The notes under the pieces were generated by a model. It was not told where the DNA came from and did not search any database. It saw nothing but the letters and a program-made list of their open reading frames with translations. Positions 40,372 to 49,698 of a DNA stretch of 64,000 nucleotides are shown in pieces. This DNA is from CAVTWH01 sp963738365 (GTDB taxonomy: Bacteria; Actinomycetota; Actinomycetes; Mycobacteriales; Micromonosporaceae): NCBI GenBank assembly GCA_963738365.1, contig CAVTWH010000010.1:1364001-1428000 (forward strand), written 5' to 3'. The position numbers and the translations under genes are program-made. Positions within the stretch are counted from its first letter, which is position 1; each line of letters opens with the position of its first letter.

Positions 40372-42771
40372 TCAGTGGGCGGCCTTGTGGGAGCGGTAGT
40401 AGCTTGTCGCCGCCGGGTGCAGGGGGAGCCGGTTGGTGAACGGCGCCGATCGGGGATCGAGTTGAACCGCGGCCGGGATGGCCCGACCCACCTGGGACGC
40501 GCTGGCGAACAGCGCACCGAGTACCCGGTTGACCACCGTGGCCGGCACGGTGTCCAGGGTGATCAGCAGGTTGGGGACGGCGACCGTGCCGACGGCCGCG
40601 TCGACGCCACGGTAGGTACCGGCCGGGACGGTGCCCAACCGGTAGACGGTGCCGTAGTGGCTGCGCAGTGCGGTGGCCGAGTCGGCGAGGTTGACCAGCC
40701 GGATCGCCATGGCGTTGCCCAGCTCGGTGATGCCGGCGGTGAACAGGCCACCGGACCAGAAGAACGCGTCCACCGTGCCGGCCTGCAGCGCCGCCACCGA
40801 ATCGTTGATACTCAACACTTCCCGCTCGATGTCGCGGTGCCCGTCGAGCCCGGCGACGCCGAGGATGCGGTCGGCGATCAGCGCCGTACCGGATCCGTCC
40901 GGCCCCACCGATACCCGCAGTCCGCGCAGGTCGGCCAGCGAGCGTACGGCCGACTCGGCGGGTACCACCAGGTGGATGTAGTCGTCGTAGAGCCGGGCCA
41001 CCGCGCGGATCGGGACCCCCCGGGCGAATAAGCCCTCGCCGGCATAGCCGTCCATGGCGGCGTCGGCGGCGCAGATCGCGAAGGTGGCCTGGCCGGCCGC
41101 GAGCAGGTTGATGTTGTTGACGGAGCCGGACGTGTCGAGCAGCCGCAGCTGTGGCAGCCGGCTGTGCGCGGCGGCCGCGAAGGACTGCGCGTACTGGTAG
41201 TACACGCCTTTGGTGCTGCCGGTCGCGATCACCACGGGCTTGTCGGCGGCCGGCCGGGCCGGCGCACCGGAGGCCGTGCCCAGCACCGTGCCGATCGCGA
41301 TCGCCACCAGCGCGAGTGCGGTGAGCACCCGTCGCCGGGCCAGCGGACGCCCGGGTCGGCCCCGGCGTACCACAGCGGACGGCGCGGCCGGGCCGGCCGG
41401 TACGTCCGCTGCCGCGCGGGGCAGCGCGATGGTCACCACCAGCCCGGTGGGGGTGCCGGCCGCGAACCGTAGCTGTCCCGAGGTGGCGGCGAGCAGGCTG
41501 CCCGCGATGCTCAACCCGAGCCCGGAGCCGGGCACGTTCTGGTGCGCCGGGCTGCGCCAGAACCGGTCACCGACCCGGGTCAGCTCGGCGGCGGTCAGGC
41601 CCGGCCCGCCGTCGTGTACCTCGATCGCCGACCAGTCGGCCCCGGCGACCAGGTTGACCAGCACCCGACCGCCCTCCGGAGTGAACTTGATCGCGTTGTC
41701 CAGCACCGCGTCCAGGGCGGAGCCGAGCAGCACCGGGTCGGCGACCGCGCGGGTACCGGCGCCGCCGGCCACCTCCAGGTGCACGCCGCGGCTGCGGGCC
41801 CAGGCGGACCAGGTACCCACCGCGGCGGCCACCGTGCCGGCCAGGTCCAGCGGCACCGGGTGCGCGGCGACCTGCTGTGCGGTGGCCAGCTCCAGCAACT
41901 CGTCCAGGATGGTGCGCAGCCGGCCGGCCTCGTCGAGGATCGCCTGCACCTCCGCCGTACCCTCGGCCGGCAGGTCGAGGCGCAGCCCCTCCAACCGCAG
42001 TTGCACCACCGTGAGCGGGTTGCGCAGCTGGTGGGAGGCGTCGGTGACGAAGTCGCGGCGGCGTCGCATGGCGTCCTGTACGGCCTCGGCCATGGCATTG
42101 AACGACCGGCCGAGGGTCCGCAACTCCACCGGGCCCCGGGCGTCGTCGACCCGCGCGGAGAGGGTACCCGCGCGGATCTCCGCCGCCGCGGCACCGAGCA
42201 CCTCGACCGGGCGCAGCAGCCAACGCGCCAGCCGGGTCGCCGCGGCCACGCACAGCAGCAAGGCGAACGCCGCCGCCACCGCGACCAGCGCCAGGTCACG
42301 GGCGATCGCCGCGCGCAGCCCACCGGTCGGCGCCACGACGACAACCGCGCCGACCACGTCGTCGCCCCGGATCACCGGCACGGCGACCACCAGCGGCCGG
42401 TCCCGCCACGGCCAGAGCAGCGGCGGATCCTGCGTCTGGTGCCCGGCCAGCGCCCGGCCGACCGCGCGGGCAACCTCCGGGTCGGTCAACCGCAGCGGAA
42501 GCTGGGAACTGGCCCGTACCGTCCCCGACCGGTCCAGCAGTACGACGGGGATGCCGTAGACGTCGCCGTACCGGGCCAGATCCGGGGCGAGGGCCTGGTC
42601 GTCGGCGTCGAACTGCTGGGCCTGGTTGGCGAAGCGGGTGGCGTCCTGCAGCCGGTCCAGGAACATATCCTGCTGCCGGGTGGCGGCCAGGTTGGTACCC
42701 AGCGGGACCGACAGCACCGCGAGGACCAGCGTCATCAGGGCCACCAGGACAGCCAACAGGCGGGTACGCAC
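40372..42771 (-). CDS. Histidine kinase fused to TAXI solute-binding domain
   Basis: 799 residues. Membrane segments at about 5-27 and 160-178 flank an extracellular sensor region; HAMP, then the phospho-acceptor His247 in SHQLRNP, and an ATPase with DNAIKF and GSGLGLSI follow. After the kinase there is a third membrane segment (481-500) and a ~290-residue C-terminal domain like TRAP-associated extracytoplasmic (TAXI) receptors: VVIATGSTKGVYYQYAQSF, NINLLAAGQATFAI, LRVSVGPDGSGTALIADRIL. This places the binding domain outside the cell. The GTG at 42771 is the start. No TRAP permease is nearby; a regulator and amino-acid ABC genes are. Confidence 0.88.
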   Translation of the reverse strand: MRTRLLAVLVALMTLVLAVLSVPLGTNLAATRQQDMFLDRLQDATRFANQAQQFDADDQALAPDLARYGDVYGIPVVLLDRSGTVRASSQLPLRLTDPEVARAVGRALAGHQTQDPPLLWPWRDRPLVVAVPVIRGDDVVGAVVVVAPTGGLRAAIARDLALVAVAAAFALLLCVAAATRLARWLLRPVEVLGAAAAEIRAGTLSARVDDARGPVELRTLGRSFNAMAEAVQDAMRRRRDFVTDASHQLRNPLTVVQLRLEGLRLDLPAEGTAEVQAILDEAGRLRTILDELLELATAQQVAAHPVPLDLAGTVAAAVGTWSAWARSRGVHLEVAGGAGTRAVADPVLLGSALDAVLDNAIKFTPEGGRVLVNLVAGADWSAIEVHDGGPGLTAAELTRVGDRFWRSPAHQNVPGSGLGLSIAGSLLAATSGQLRFAAGTPTGLVVTIALPRAAADVPAGPAAPSAVVRRGRPGRPLARRRVLTALALVAIAIGTVLGTASGAPARPAADKPVVIATGSTKGVYYQYAQSFAAAAHSRLPQLRLLDTSGSVNNINLLAAGQATFAICAADAAMDGYAGEGLFARGVPIRAVARLYDDYIHLVVPAESAVRSLADLRGLRVSVGPDGSGTALIADRILGVAGLDGHRDIEREVLSINDSVAALQAGTVDAFFWSGGLFTAGITELGNAMAIRLVNLADSATALRSHYGTVYRLGTVPAGTYRGVDAAVGTVAVPNLLITLDTVPATVVNRVLGALFASASQVGRAIPAAVQLDPRSAPFTNRLPLHPAATSYYRSHKAAH

Positions 42772-42777
42772 GGGTCG

Positions 42778-43461
42778 TCAGCCGGTCGGCGGGCGCAGGC
42801 GGTAGCCGACCCCGCGGACCGCCTCGATCAGATCGGGTACGCCCAGCTTGCCGCGCAGCGAGGCGACGTGCACCTCCAGCGTGCGGCCGGTACCGACCCA
42901 ACTGCTCTGCCACACCTCGCTGAGGATCTTCTCCCGCCGGTGCACCAGCCCCGGCTCCCGGGCGAGGACCAGCAGCAGGTCGAACTCCTTGCGGGTCAAC
43001 GCGACCGGGTGACCGGCGACGTGCACCGTCCGGGCGCCCGGGTCGACACTCAGCACCCCGGCCAGGTCGATGACCGACGACCGGTCGGCCACCGCCGGGG
43101 CGTCGGCGGCCCGGCGCCGGGTCACCGCGTGGATGCGGGCGATCAGTTCACTGAGGCTGTACGGCTTGACCAGGTAGTCGTCGGCGCCCAGGTTGAGGCC
43201 GTGCACCCGGGAGTCCAGGTCGCCGCGGGCCGTCACGACGATCACCGGGACCGGGCTGCGCATCCGGATGTCCCGACACACCTGGAAACCGTCCCGGTCG
43301 GGCAGGCCAAGGTCGAGCAGGACGGCATCGGGGCCGGTGGACAGCGCCTCGATGCCCGCGTGGCCGGTCCGGGCGCAGGTCACCTCGAAACCGTGCTTGG
43401 TCAGGACGGTACGCAGGGCGGCCATCACCCGGTTGTCGTCCTCGATGACCAACAGCCTCAT
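42778..43461 (-). CDS. OmpR-type response regulator
   Basis: 227 residues: receiver domain with VLLDLGLPDRDGF (phospho-acceptor Asp) and VKPYSLSEL, then a winged helix with VALTRKEFDLLLVL and GVGYRLR. It lies 6 bp upstream of the kinase-TAXI gene and 28 bp past the last transporter gene, so it forms one row with both and probably controls the transporter. Confidence 0.93.
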   Translation of the reverse strand: MRLLVIEDDNRVMAALRTVLTKHGFEVTCARTGHAGIEALSTGPDAVLLDLGLPDRDGFQVCRDIRMRSPVPVIVVTARGDLDSRVHGLNLGADDYLVKPYSLSELIARIHAVTRRRAADAPAVADRSSVIDLAGVLSVDPGARTVHVAGHPVALTRKEFDLLLVLAREPGLVHRREKILSEVWQSSWVGTGRTLEVHVASLRGKLGVPDLIEAVRGVGYRLRPPTG

Positions 43462-43489
43462 TCCGCCCACCTCGTCGTCGACTCCGACG

Positions 43490-44386
43490 CTAGTGGGGCG
43501 GGGGCCCGGGCGCGACCCCGGTCGATGCGCCGGCACCGGCCAGCGGCGCGTCCGCGGGTGCCGCGACCACCGGCGGGACACCGCGTCGACCCGCCCTGCC
43601 GCGGGCGACCCGGCGCTGGATCAGGGTGGCGAGCCCGGACAGCGACGAGTTCAGGACAATGTAGATCGCCGCGATCACCAGCGTGGTGGGGATGATGTTG
43701 AAGTACCCGTTGAAGATCCACTTGCCGGAGCTGAGCAGCTCGGGGTAGGTGATGATGTACCCGAGGGCGGTGTCCTTCAACGTCACGACGCACTGGCTGA
43801 TCAGCGCCGGGAGCATCGCCCGGACCGCCTGCGGCAGCAGGATCAACGTGGTGAGCTGGTACTTGCGCAGCCCCAGGGCGTACCCGGCCTCCGACTGGCC
43901 GCGCGGTACCGAACCGATACCGGCCCGGAACACCTCGGCCAGCACCGCGCCGTTGTAGAGGGTCAGCCCGAGCACCAGCGCACCGAACGCGCCGAGCGAA
44001 CGCGGGAAGGCCAGGAACAGCGCGAGCATCAGCAGCAGCAGCGGGATCGCCCGGGCGGTCTCGACGATGACGGAACTGGGCAGCCGGAGCACCCGGTGCT
44101 CGGAGAGCCGGCCGAAGGCGAGCAGCGCACCCAGCGCGATCGCCAGCACGATCGCCAGCACCGCCGCCTTGACGGTGGCCAGTACGCCGATCAGCACGGT
44201 GTGCTGGATGCCCGGGTCGGTGAACGGCTGCCACATCAACGAGTCGAACTGCCCGCGCGCCGACAGCCGGCGCAGCACCCAGAGCAGCCCGGCAACGACC
44301 AGCGCGCCGGTGATGACGCTGCCGATGACGGTGAGGCGGCGGGTCCGTGGGCCCGGGGCGTCGTACAGGATGGAGGTTGTGCTCAT
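43490..44386 (-). CDS. gluD: Amino-acid ABC transporter permease (GluD-type)
   Basis: 298 residues with five or more membrane segments and the permease EAA loop SEAGYALGLRKYQLTTLILLPQAVR. The C-terminal tail of about 35 Ala/Pro-rich residues is unusual. Its ATG overlaps gluC by 4 bp. Forms the membrane channel with GluC for a polar amino acid, most likely glutamate or glutamine; specificity is inferred. Confidence 0.9.
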   Translation of the reverse strand: MSTTSILYDAPGPRTRRLTVIGSVITGALVVAGLLWVLRRLSARGQFDSLMWQPFTDPGIQHTVLIGVLATVKAAVLAIVLAIALGALLAFGRLSEHRVLRLPSSVIVETARAIPLLLLMLALFLAFPRSLGAFGALVLGLTLYNGAVLAEVFRAGIGSVPRGQSEAGYALGLRKYQLTTLILLPQAVRAMLPALISQCVVTLKDTALGYIITYPELLSSGKWIFNGYFNIIPTTLVIAAIYIVLNSSLSGLATLIQRRVARGRAGRRGVPPVVAAPADAPLAGAGASTGVAPGPPPH

Positions 44387-45030
44387 CGGCTCAGCACCGT
44401 CCGTCGCTCCACGAGTCGGGCCAGACCGGAGATCGTCAGCGTGAGCAGGACGTAACCGGCGGCGATGGTCAGGAAGATCGGCAGGATCGCGTCGGCGTGG
44501 TCGTGCACCAGGCTGTCCAGCACGCCGGTCGCCTCGGTGAGCCCGAATGCCTCGGCGATCGCGGTGTTCTTCAGCAGCGCGATGAGCACGCTGGTCAACG
44601 GTGGTACCACCGCCCGCAGCGCCTGTGGCAGCACCACCAGGCGCAGGTTCTGGCCGAAGGTCATGCCCAGCGCGCGGGCGGCCTCCGCCTGCCCGGCCGG
44701 CACCGTGAGGATGCCCGAGCGCACCACCTCGCAGACGAACGCGGCCGTGTACACCGACAGCGCCACCACCGCCCGGGTGAAGAAGCTGCCGCGCAGCCCG
44801 AGCTCCGGCAGGCCGTGCACGACGATGAGGAACACCAGGGTGAGTGGCGTGTTGCGCAGCACCGTCACGTATCCGGTGCCCACCCAGCGCAGCGGCGGCA
44901 GCGGGCTGACCCGCAGGACCGCGAGGAGCAGGCCGAGCAGGCCGGCGATCAGTGCGGACAGCGCGGTGAGCTTCAGGGTCTGGGCGAAGCCGTGCAGGAT
45001 GGTGTCGAAGTTGTCGGCGATGACGTGCAC
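44383..45030 (-). CDS. gluC: Amino-acid ABC transporter permease (GluC-type)
   Basis: 215 residues, the HisM/GluC length, with the EAA loop AEAARALGMTFGQNLRLVVLPQALR and the hydrophobic N-terminal segment. The start is a GTG at 45030. A stable hairpin separates it from gluB. It pairs with GluD. Confidence 0.92.
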   Translation of the reverse strand: MHVIADNFDTILHGFAQTLKLTALSALIAGLLGLLLAVLRVSPLPPLRWVGTGYVTVLRNTPLTLVFLIVVHGLPELGLRGSFFTRAVVALSVYTAAFVCEVVRSGILTVPAGQAEAARALGMTFGQNLRLVVLPQALRAVVPPLTSVLIALLKNTAIAEAFGLTEATGVLDSLVHDHADAILPIFLTIAAGYVLLTLTISGLARLVERRTVLSR

Positions 45031-45053
45031 AGCGCGTCCCCTTCCCGTCCGCC

Positions 45054-45097
45054 GACCGACCCGCTGGCTGACTGCTCAATCAGCCAGCGGGACGGTC
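45054..45097 (-). terminator. Partial-terminator hairpin between gluB and gluC
   Basis: An inner 11-bp perfect stem (45061-45071 with 45080-45090) and six outer pairs with one mismatch form a long stem-loop in the 78-bp gluB-gluC gap. Such hairpins often keep the binding-protein message in excess over the permeases. Confidence 0.65.
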
Positions 45098-45108
45098 GTC
45101 AGGATGCC

Positions 45109-45984
45109 TCAGTAGCGGTTGATCGCCGGCGGGGTCGGCGTCGGAGCACCGGACTTGCCGAGCGTGGCCTGGTACGCCTTGGCCCAGTCGCCGCCGTCGA
45201 CGGCCTTCTGCAGGGTGTCGTTGAGGAAGCCGCGGAAGGCGGTGTCGTCCTTCTTCAGCCCGAGGCCGTACAGCTCGGTGGAGAACGGCTTGCCGATCAC
45301 CTTGAGCTTGCCGGGCTGGCCGGCCGCGTACCCCAGCAGGATCGTCCCGTCGGTGGTGACCGCGTCCACCGAACCGTTGAGCAGCTGCTGGACGCACTCG
45401 GTGTAGGTGGCGAACGGCACAGCGGTGGCGGTCGGGTAGTTCTTCTGGATGTTCGACAGCGGAGTGGAGCCGGTCACCGAGCAGACCTTCTTGCCGCCCA
45501 ACGTTTCCGGCCCGGTGATGCTGCTGTCGTCCTTACGTACCATCAGGTCCTGGCCGGTCTGGTAGTACGGGCCGGCGAAGGAGACCACCTTCTTGCGCTC
45601 GTCGGTGATCGAGTAGGAGGCGATGACCAGGTCGACGGTGCCGTTCTGGATGAACGGCTCGCGGTTCTTGGAGACCGTCTCGACGAACTTGATCTGGTCG
45701 GGGGTCAGTCCGAGGCCGGCCGCGACGATCTTCGCGATCTCGATGTCCAGGCCCTCCGGCTTGTTGGTGGCCGGATTCAGTTGACCGATGCCGGGCTGGT
45801 CGAACTTGACGCCGATGGTGATCTGCCCGGCCTTGTGCAGGCGCTCCATTGTGGAGCCCGCGGCGAAGCTCGCTGCCCCCGTCGCGTACGACGGCTGGGT
45901 TTTGGGCTTGTCGCTGCCACAGGCGGTCAGTGATGCGGCGACCGCGACCGCCAGCAACGCGCCGACGAGGGTGCGTACGCGCAT
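45109..45984 (-). CDS. gluB: Glutamate-type ABC transporter binding lipoprotein
   Basis: 291 residues. Lipobox SLTACG gives a membrane-anchored substrate receptor. The periplasmic-binding fold of the polar amino-acid group is clear: ITIGVKFDQPGIGQLNP, GLDIEIAKIVAAGLG, VIASYSITDERKKVVSFAGPY and TDGTILLGYA. It captures the amino acid outside and delivers it to GluC/GluD. The C-terminal tail is Pro/Thr-rich. Confidence 0.93.
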   Translation of the reverse strand: MRVRTLVGALLAVAVAASLTACGSDKPKTQPSYATGAASFAAGSTMERLHKAGQITIGVKFDQPGIGQLNPATNKPEGLDIEIAKIVAAGLGLTPDQIKFVETVSKNREPFIQNGTVDLVIASYSITDERKKVVSFAGPYYQTGQDLMVRKDDSSITGPETLGGKKVCSVTGSTPLSNIQKNYPTATAVPFATYTECVQQLLNGSVDAVTTDGTILLGYAAGQPGKLKVIGKPFSTELYGLGLKKDDTAFRGFLNDTLQKAVDGGDWAKAYQATLGKSGAPTPTPPAINRY

Positions 45985-46026
45985 GGTGCACCTAGCCTTT
46001 CTCGGGGGGAATCTTCGGAATCCGGG

Positions 46027-46842
46027 TCAGGACGAGGGCTGTCGGGGAGGCGGCGGCGCGACCACGTCCGGCACCGGTGCGGCGGCGCCGGCCGGTGCGG
46101 AGGCGTGCGAGAGCACCTGGGCCAGGAAGTCGCGGGCCCGGTCGGTACGCGGCGCGTCGAAGAACGCGTGCGGCTCGCCCTGCTCGACCAGTGCCCCGTC
46201 GGCCATGAAGATCACCCGATGGGCGGCGGAGCGGGCGAAGCCCATCTCGTGGGTGACGACGATCATCGTCATCCCCTCGTCGGCCAGCCCGCGCATGACG
46301 GCCAGCACTTCGCTGACCATCTCCGGGTCCAGCGCCGAGGTCGGCTCGTCGAAGAGCATCAGCTTCGGGTCCATCGCCAGCGCCCGGGCGATCGCCGCCC
46401 GCTGCTGCTGCCCACCGGAGAGCTGCGCGGGATACTTGTGCCCGTGGTCGGCCAGCCCCACCCGGTCGAGCAGCTCGCGGGCCCGGGCCAGCGCCTGCGC
46501 CCGGCTGCGGCGGCGCACCTTCACCTGTGCGAGGACCACGTTGTCCAGCGCGGTGCGGTGGGTGAACAGGTTGAACGACTGGAAGACCATGCCCACGTCG
46601 GCCCGCAGCCGGGCCAGCGCCCGACCCTCGGCCGGCAGCGGCTGACCGTCGATGGAGATGCTGCCACCGTCGATGGTCTCCAGCCGGTTGATGACCCGGC
46701 ACAGCGTCGACTTGCCGGAGCCGGACGGCCCGATGATCGCGACGACTTCGCCGCGCCGGACCTCCAGGTCGATGCCGCGCAGCACGTGTAGTGGGCCGAA
46801 GTGCTTGTCCACGCCGGCCAGGCGGACCAGGGGCTGCGTCAT
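46027..46842 (-). CDS. gluA: Amino-acid ABC transporter ATPase (GluA-type)
   Basis: 271 residues. Walker A GPSGSGKST, signature LSGGQQQRAAIARAL, Walker B LMLFDEPTSALDPE and switch His VVTHE are intact. A ~25-residue Pro/Ala-rich tail is extra. It starts the gluA-gluB-gluC-gluD row; the ATG at 46842 has GGGAG upstream. Confidence 0.94.
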   Translation of the reverse strand: MTQPLVRLAGVDKHFGPLHVLRGIDLEVRRGEVVAIIGPSGSGKSTLCRVINRLETIDGGSISIDGQPLPAEGRALARLRADVGMVFQSFNLFTHRTALDNVVLAQVKVRRRSRAQALARARELLDRVGLADHGHKYPAQLSGGQQQRAAIARALAMDPKLMLFDEPTSALDPEMVSEVLAVMRGLADEGMTMIVVTHEMGFARSAAHRVIFMADGALVEQGEPHAFFDAPRTDRARDFLAQVLSHASAPAGAAAPVPDVVAPPPPRQPSS

Positions 46843-47042
46843 CGCGACTCCCACGGGTGAGGGTGACCTGACGCTAGGGCCGCGCTACCCGCAAGGGCAG
46901 CAGATTTGAGCCAGATCAGAGCTTCGCCGGTACCGGGACCACCGCAGCGCGTTCACTCCCGGATGGCGCCGTCCGGCAGGTATCGCGGGCGTATCCAAAA
47001 GCGCATACGCCACCGCAACCGTCCGCCGGCTTCGATCGGAGC

Positions 47043-47747
47043 ATGGACGACAGCGAATTCCGGCCGGCACCGCCCCACCGCACGCGCACGATCGTGCTAC
47101 TGAGCCTGGCGGTCCCCGCCCTGGCCAGCGCCGTGTTCGTGGTGCGGCGGCCGCTCACCATGTCCGCTCCGACCTGCCTGGCCGGGCGCTGGCACGGCTG
47201 CTACGACACCGAGAACGGGGTGGTGCTGATGATGCTGGTGGGGCTGCCGTTGGCCGCTCTCGCGGTGTGGGCGCTGGCGCGCAGTCGGCGCGCCGCCGGC
47301 GTCCCCGCAGCGTGGCGGAGGTCGTCGGCCGAGGTGGGCCTGGTCTACGGGACGGTGCCGTTCGTATGGATGACCATGATGCCCGGCCCCGGGGCCGGCA
47401 CCGTCCCCGGCCGGGTGAGCCTGGTCCCGCTGCGTGACCTCGTCACGATGGGACCGCTCGGCATCGGCGGCAACCTGCTGATCTTCGCGGCGCTGGGGTT
47501 CTTCGGTCCGATCCGGTTCGCGGCGCTGGCGTCCCTACCCCGGATCCTGGCGCTCGGGGCCGGCTGCTCGATCCTGGTGGAAACCGCACAGTACGTCCTG
47601 CGGCTCGACCGGGTCTCCTCGGTCGACGACGTACTGGTCAACGCCGCCGGTGCGGTGCTGGCCGGGCTGGCCTCGCGCCACTGGTGGAGCACCGCGCCGC
47701 AGGCGCCGTCGGACCGGCCGCACCCGGGGCTGACGACGGCCGGCTGA
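47043..47747 (+). CDS. VanZ-family membrane protein
   Basis: 234 residues with four or more membrane segments. VanZ features are LVPLRDLVTMGPLGIGGNLLIFAALGFFGP and ILVETAQYVLRLDRVSSVDDVLVNAAGAVL. VanZ confers low-level teicoplanin resistance in some hosts; most family members are uncharacterised. A response regulator-kinase pair follows 58 bp downstream on the same strand. Confidence 0.9.
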   Translation: MDDSEFRPAPPHRTRTIVLLSLAVPALASAVFVVRRPLTMSAPTCLAGRWHGCYDTENGVVLMMLVGLPLAALAVWALARSRRAAGVPAAWRRSSAEVGLVYGTVPFVWMTMMPGPGAGTVPGRVSLVPLRDLVTMGPLGIGGNLLIFAALGFFGPIRFAALASLPRILALGAGCSILVETAQYVLRLDRVSSVDDVLVNAAGAVLAGLASRHWWSTAPQAPSDRPHPGLTTAG

Positions 47748-47805
47748 GTCGCGTGTCCGGTGTGCAGGCGTCGGCGACATCTCCTGCTGGTCATAGGGTT
47801 CAGGC

Positions 47806-48501
47806 ATGCGCGTACTGATCGTGGAGGACGAGCCCTACCTGGCCGAGGCCGTCCGCGACGGCCTGCGGCTGGAGGCGATCGCTGCGGACATCGCCGGCGA
47901 CGGCGACGCCGCCGTGGAACTGCTCAGCGTGAACTCCTACGATGTCGCGATCCTCGACCGCGACATCCCCGGGCTGTCCGGCGACGAGGTCGCCCGGCAC
48001 ATCGTCGCCTCCGGCAGCGGCATCCCGATCCTCATGCTGACCGCCGCCGACCGGATCGACGACAAGGCCTCCGGGTTCGGGCTGGGCGCCGACGACTACC
48101 TCACCAAGCCGTTCGAGCTACGGGAACTCGTCCTGCGGCTGAGGGCGCTGGACCGCAGGCGCGGCCACGCCCGGCCGCCGGTCCGCGAGATCGCGGGCCT
48201 GCGGCTCGACCCGTTCCGCCGGGAGGTCTTCCGCGACGAACGCTACGTCGCGCTCACCCGCAAGCAGTTCGCCGTGCTGGAAGTCCTGGTCGCCGCCGAG
48301 GGCGGGATCGTGAGCGCTGAGGAGCTGCTGGAACGGGCCTGGGACGAGAACGCCAACCCCTTCACCAACGCCGTGCGCATCACCGTCTCCGCGCTGCGCA
48401 AGCGCCTCGGCGAACCGTGGATCATCGCCACCGTGCCCGGCGTCGGCTACCGCATCGAGACAGCGCAAGGCACCGGGCGGGAAGGGGAGGAGCGTGGATA
48501 G
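47806..48501 (+). CDS. OmpR-type response regulator (VanR-like)
   Basis: 231 residues. Receiver with VLIVEDEPYLAEAV, phospho-acceptor in AILDRDIPG, and TKPFELREL; winged helix with YVALTRKQFAVLEVL and VPGVGYRIET. It overlaps the kinase by 8 bp. The pair with a nearby VanZ recalls VanRS, but no vanHAX genes are here, so the target is unknown. Confidence 0.92.
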   Translation: MRVLIVEDEPYLAEAVRDGLRLEAIAADIAGDGDAAVELLSVNSYDVAILDRDIPGLSGDEVARHIVASGSGIPILMLTAADRIDDKASGFGLGADDYLTKPFELRELVLRLRALDRRRGHARPPVREIAGLRLDPFRREVFRDERYVALTRKQFAVLEVLVAAEGGIVSAEELLERAWDENANPFTNAVRITVSALRKRLGEPWIIATVPGVGYRIETAQGTGREGEERG

Positions 48502-49606
48502 GGCGCCCGGGTTGAGCGTCCGCCTCAAACTGACCCTCAGCTATGCCGGGTTCGTCATGCTGGCGGGTGGTCTGCTCCTGGTCACCGTGTGGGTGTTCCT
48601 CCTGCGTTACGTACCCGAGGTGATCGACAACCCGCAGCTGCCCGAGCCCGGCCGGCCCCGGGTGCCCGCGACGTTCGTGCCGAACCGCTCCGACCTGCTG
48701 CGCGCCTTCGCCCCGAGAGTCGCCGTGGTGCTGACCTTCCTGCTGATATTCGGCCTGCTGGGCGGATGGATCCTCGCCGGCCGGATGCTCGCGCCGCTGA
48801 CCCGCATCACCCATGCCACCCGGGTGGCCGGGCACGGGTCACTGTCCCACCGCATCCGCATGGAGGGCCGCAACGACGAGTTCCGGGAACTCTCCGACGC
48901 GTTCGACTCGATGCTCGCACAGCTCGAAGCGAACGTCGCCGAGCAGCAGAGGTTTGCCGCCAACGCGTCCCACGAACTGCGTACCCCGTTGGCGATTTCG
49001 CGGACGCTGCTGGACGTCGCCCGCAACGATGCCACCCACGACCCTGGCGCACTTGTCGAACGCCTGCGCGCGGTCAACGAGCGGGCGATCGACCTCACCG
49101 AGGCGCTCCTGCTGCTCAGCCGCGGCGACCGCGGAAACTTCACCCGCGAGCGCGTCGACCTCTCCCTGCTCGCCGAAGAGGCCGCCGAAACGCTGCTGCC
49201 CCTTGCCGAACAGCGCCGGATCACCCTCGACGTCACCGGCGGGAAGGCCCAGACCAGCGGCTCCGCCGAACTCCTGTCGCGGATGGTGACGAACCTCGTC
49301 CAGAACGCCATCGTGCACAACCTCCCCGCCGACGGCACCGTAACGGTCCACACCGGGGCGTACGGCGACACAGCCGTGCTGCAGGTCAGGAACACCGGTC
49401 ACCGGCTCGCACCGGAGCTGGTACCGACCCTCACCGAACCGTTCCAACGCGGAACGGAACGCGTCCGCACCGACGAACACGCCGGCGCCGGCCTCGGCCT
49501 GGCCATCGTGCACAGCATCGTCCGCGCCCACGACGGGACCCTCGACCTCGTCCCCGACCCCGCGGGCGGTCTGCTGGTCACGGTCCGGCTTCCCGGCACC
49601 CGGTAG
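48494..49606 (+). CDS. Sensor histidine kinase (VanS-like)
   Basis: 370 residues. Two membrane segments (about 10-35 and 72-95) flank a ~35-residue Pro-rich extracellular loop, followed by HAMP, HisKA with NASHELRTPLAISRTLL, and an ATPase with VQNAIVHN and GAGLGLAIVHSI. The GTG at 48494 follows GGGGAGG. The short loop means it probably senses membrane or envelope state rather than a soluble ligand. Confidence 0.92.
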   Translation: MDRAPGLSVRLKLTLSYAGFVMLAGGLLLVTVWVFLLRYVPEVIDNPQLPEPGRPRVPATFVPNRSDLLRAFAPRVAVVLTFLLIFGLLGGWILAGRMLAPLTRITHATRVAGHGSLSHRIRMEGRNDEFRELSDAFDSMLAQLEANVAEQQRFAANASHELRTPLAISRTLLDVARNDATHDPGALVERLRAVNERAIDLTEALLLLSRGDRGNFTRERVDLSLLAEEAAETLLPLAEQRRITLDVTGGKAQTSGSAELLSRMVTNLVQNAIVHNLPADGTVTVHTGAYGDTAVLQVRNTGHRLAPELVPTLTEPFQRGTERVRTDEHAGAGLGLAIVHSIVRAHDGTLDLVPDPAGGLLVTVRLPGTR

Positions 49607-49654
49607 TCGGGTGACCGAACCCCGGATCTCGGTGCCGGGCCACGTTTGGAACGG

Positions 49655-49672
49655 CGACGGCCGGTGCCGTCG
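49655..49672. terminator. Weak hairpin between kinase and secreted protein genes
   Basis: A perfect 7-bp stem with a 4-nt loop between convergent stops at 49606 and 49699. Confidence 0.4.
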
Positions 49673-49698
49673 AGTCAGGCCCGCCCGTCGCCGAGGTA

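Noticed and set aside
47043..49606. A vancomycin resistance operon
   Set aside because: Only VanZ and a two-component pair are present; no vanH, vanA or vanX.
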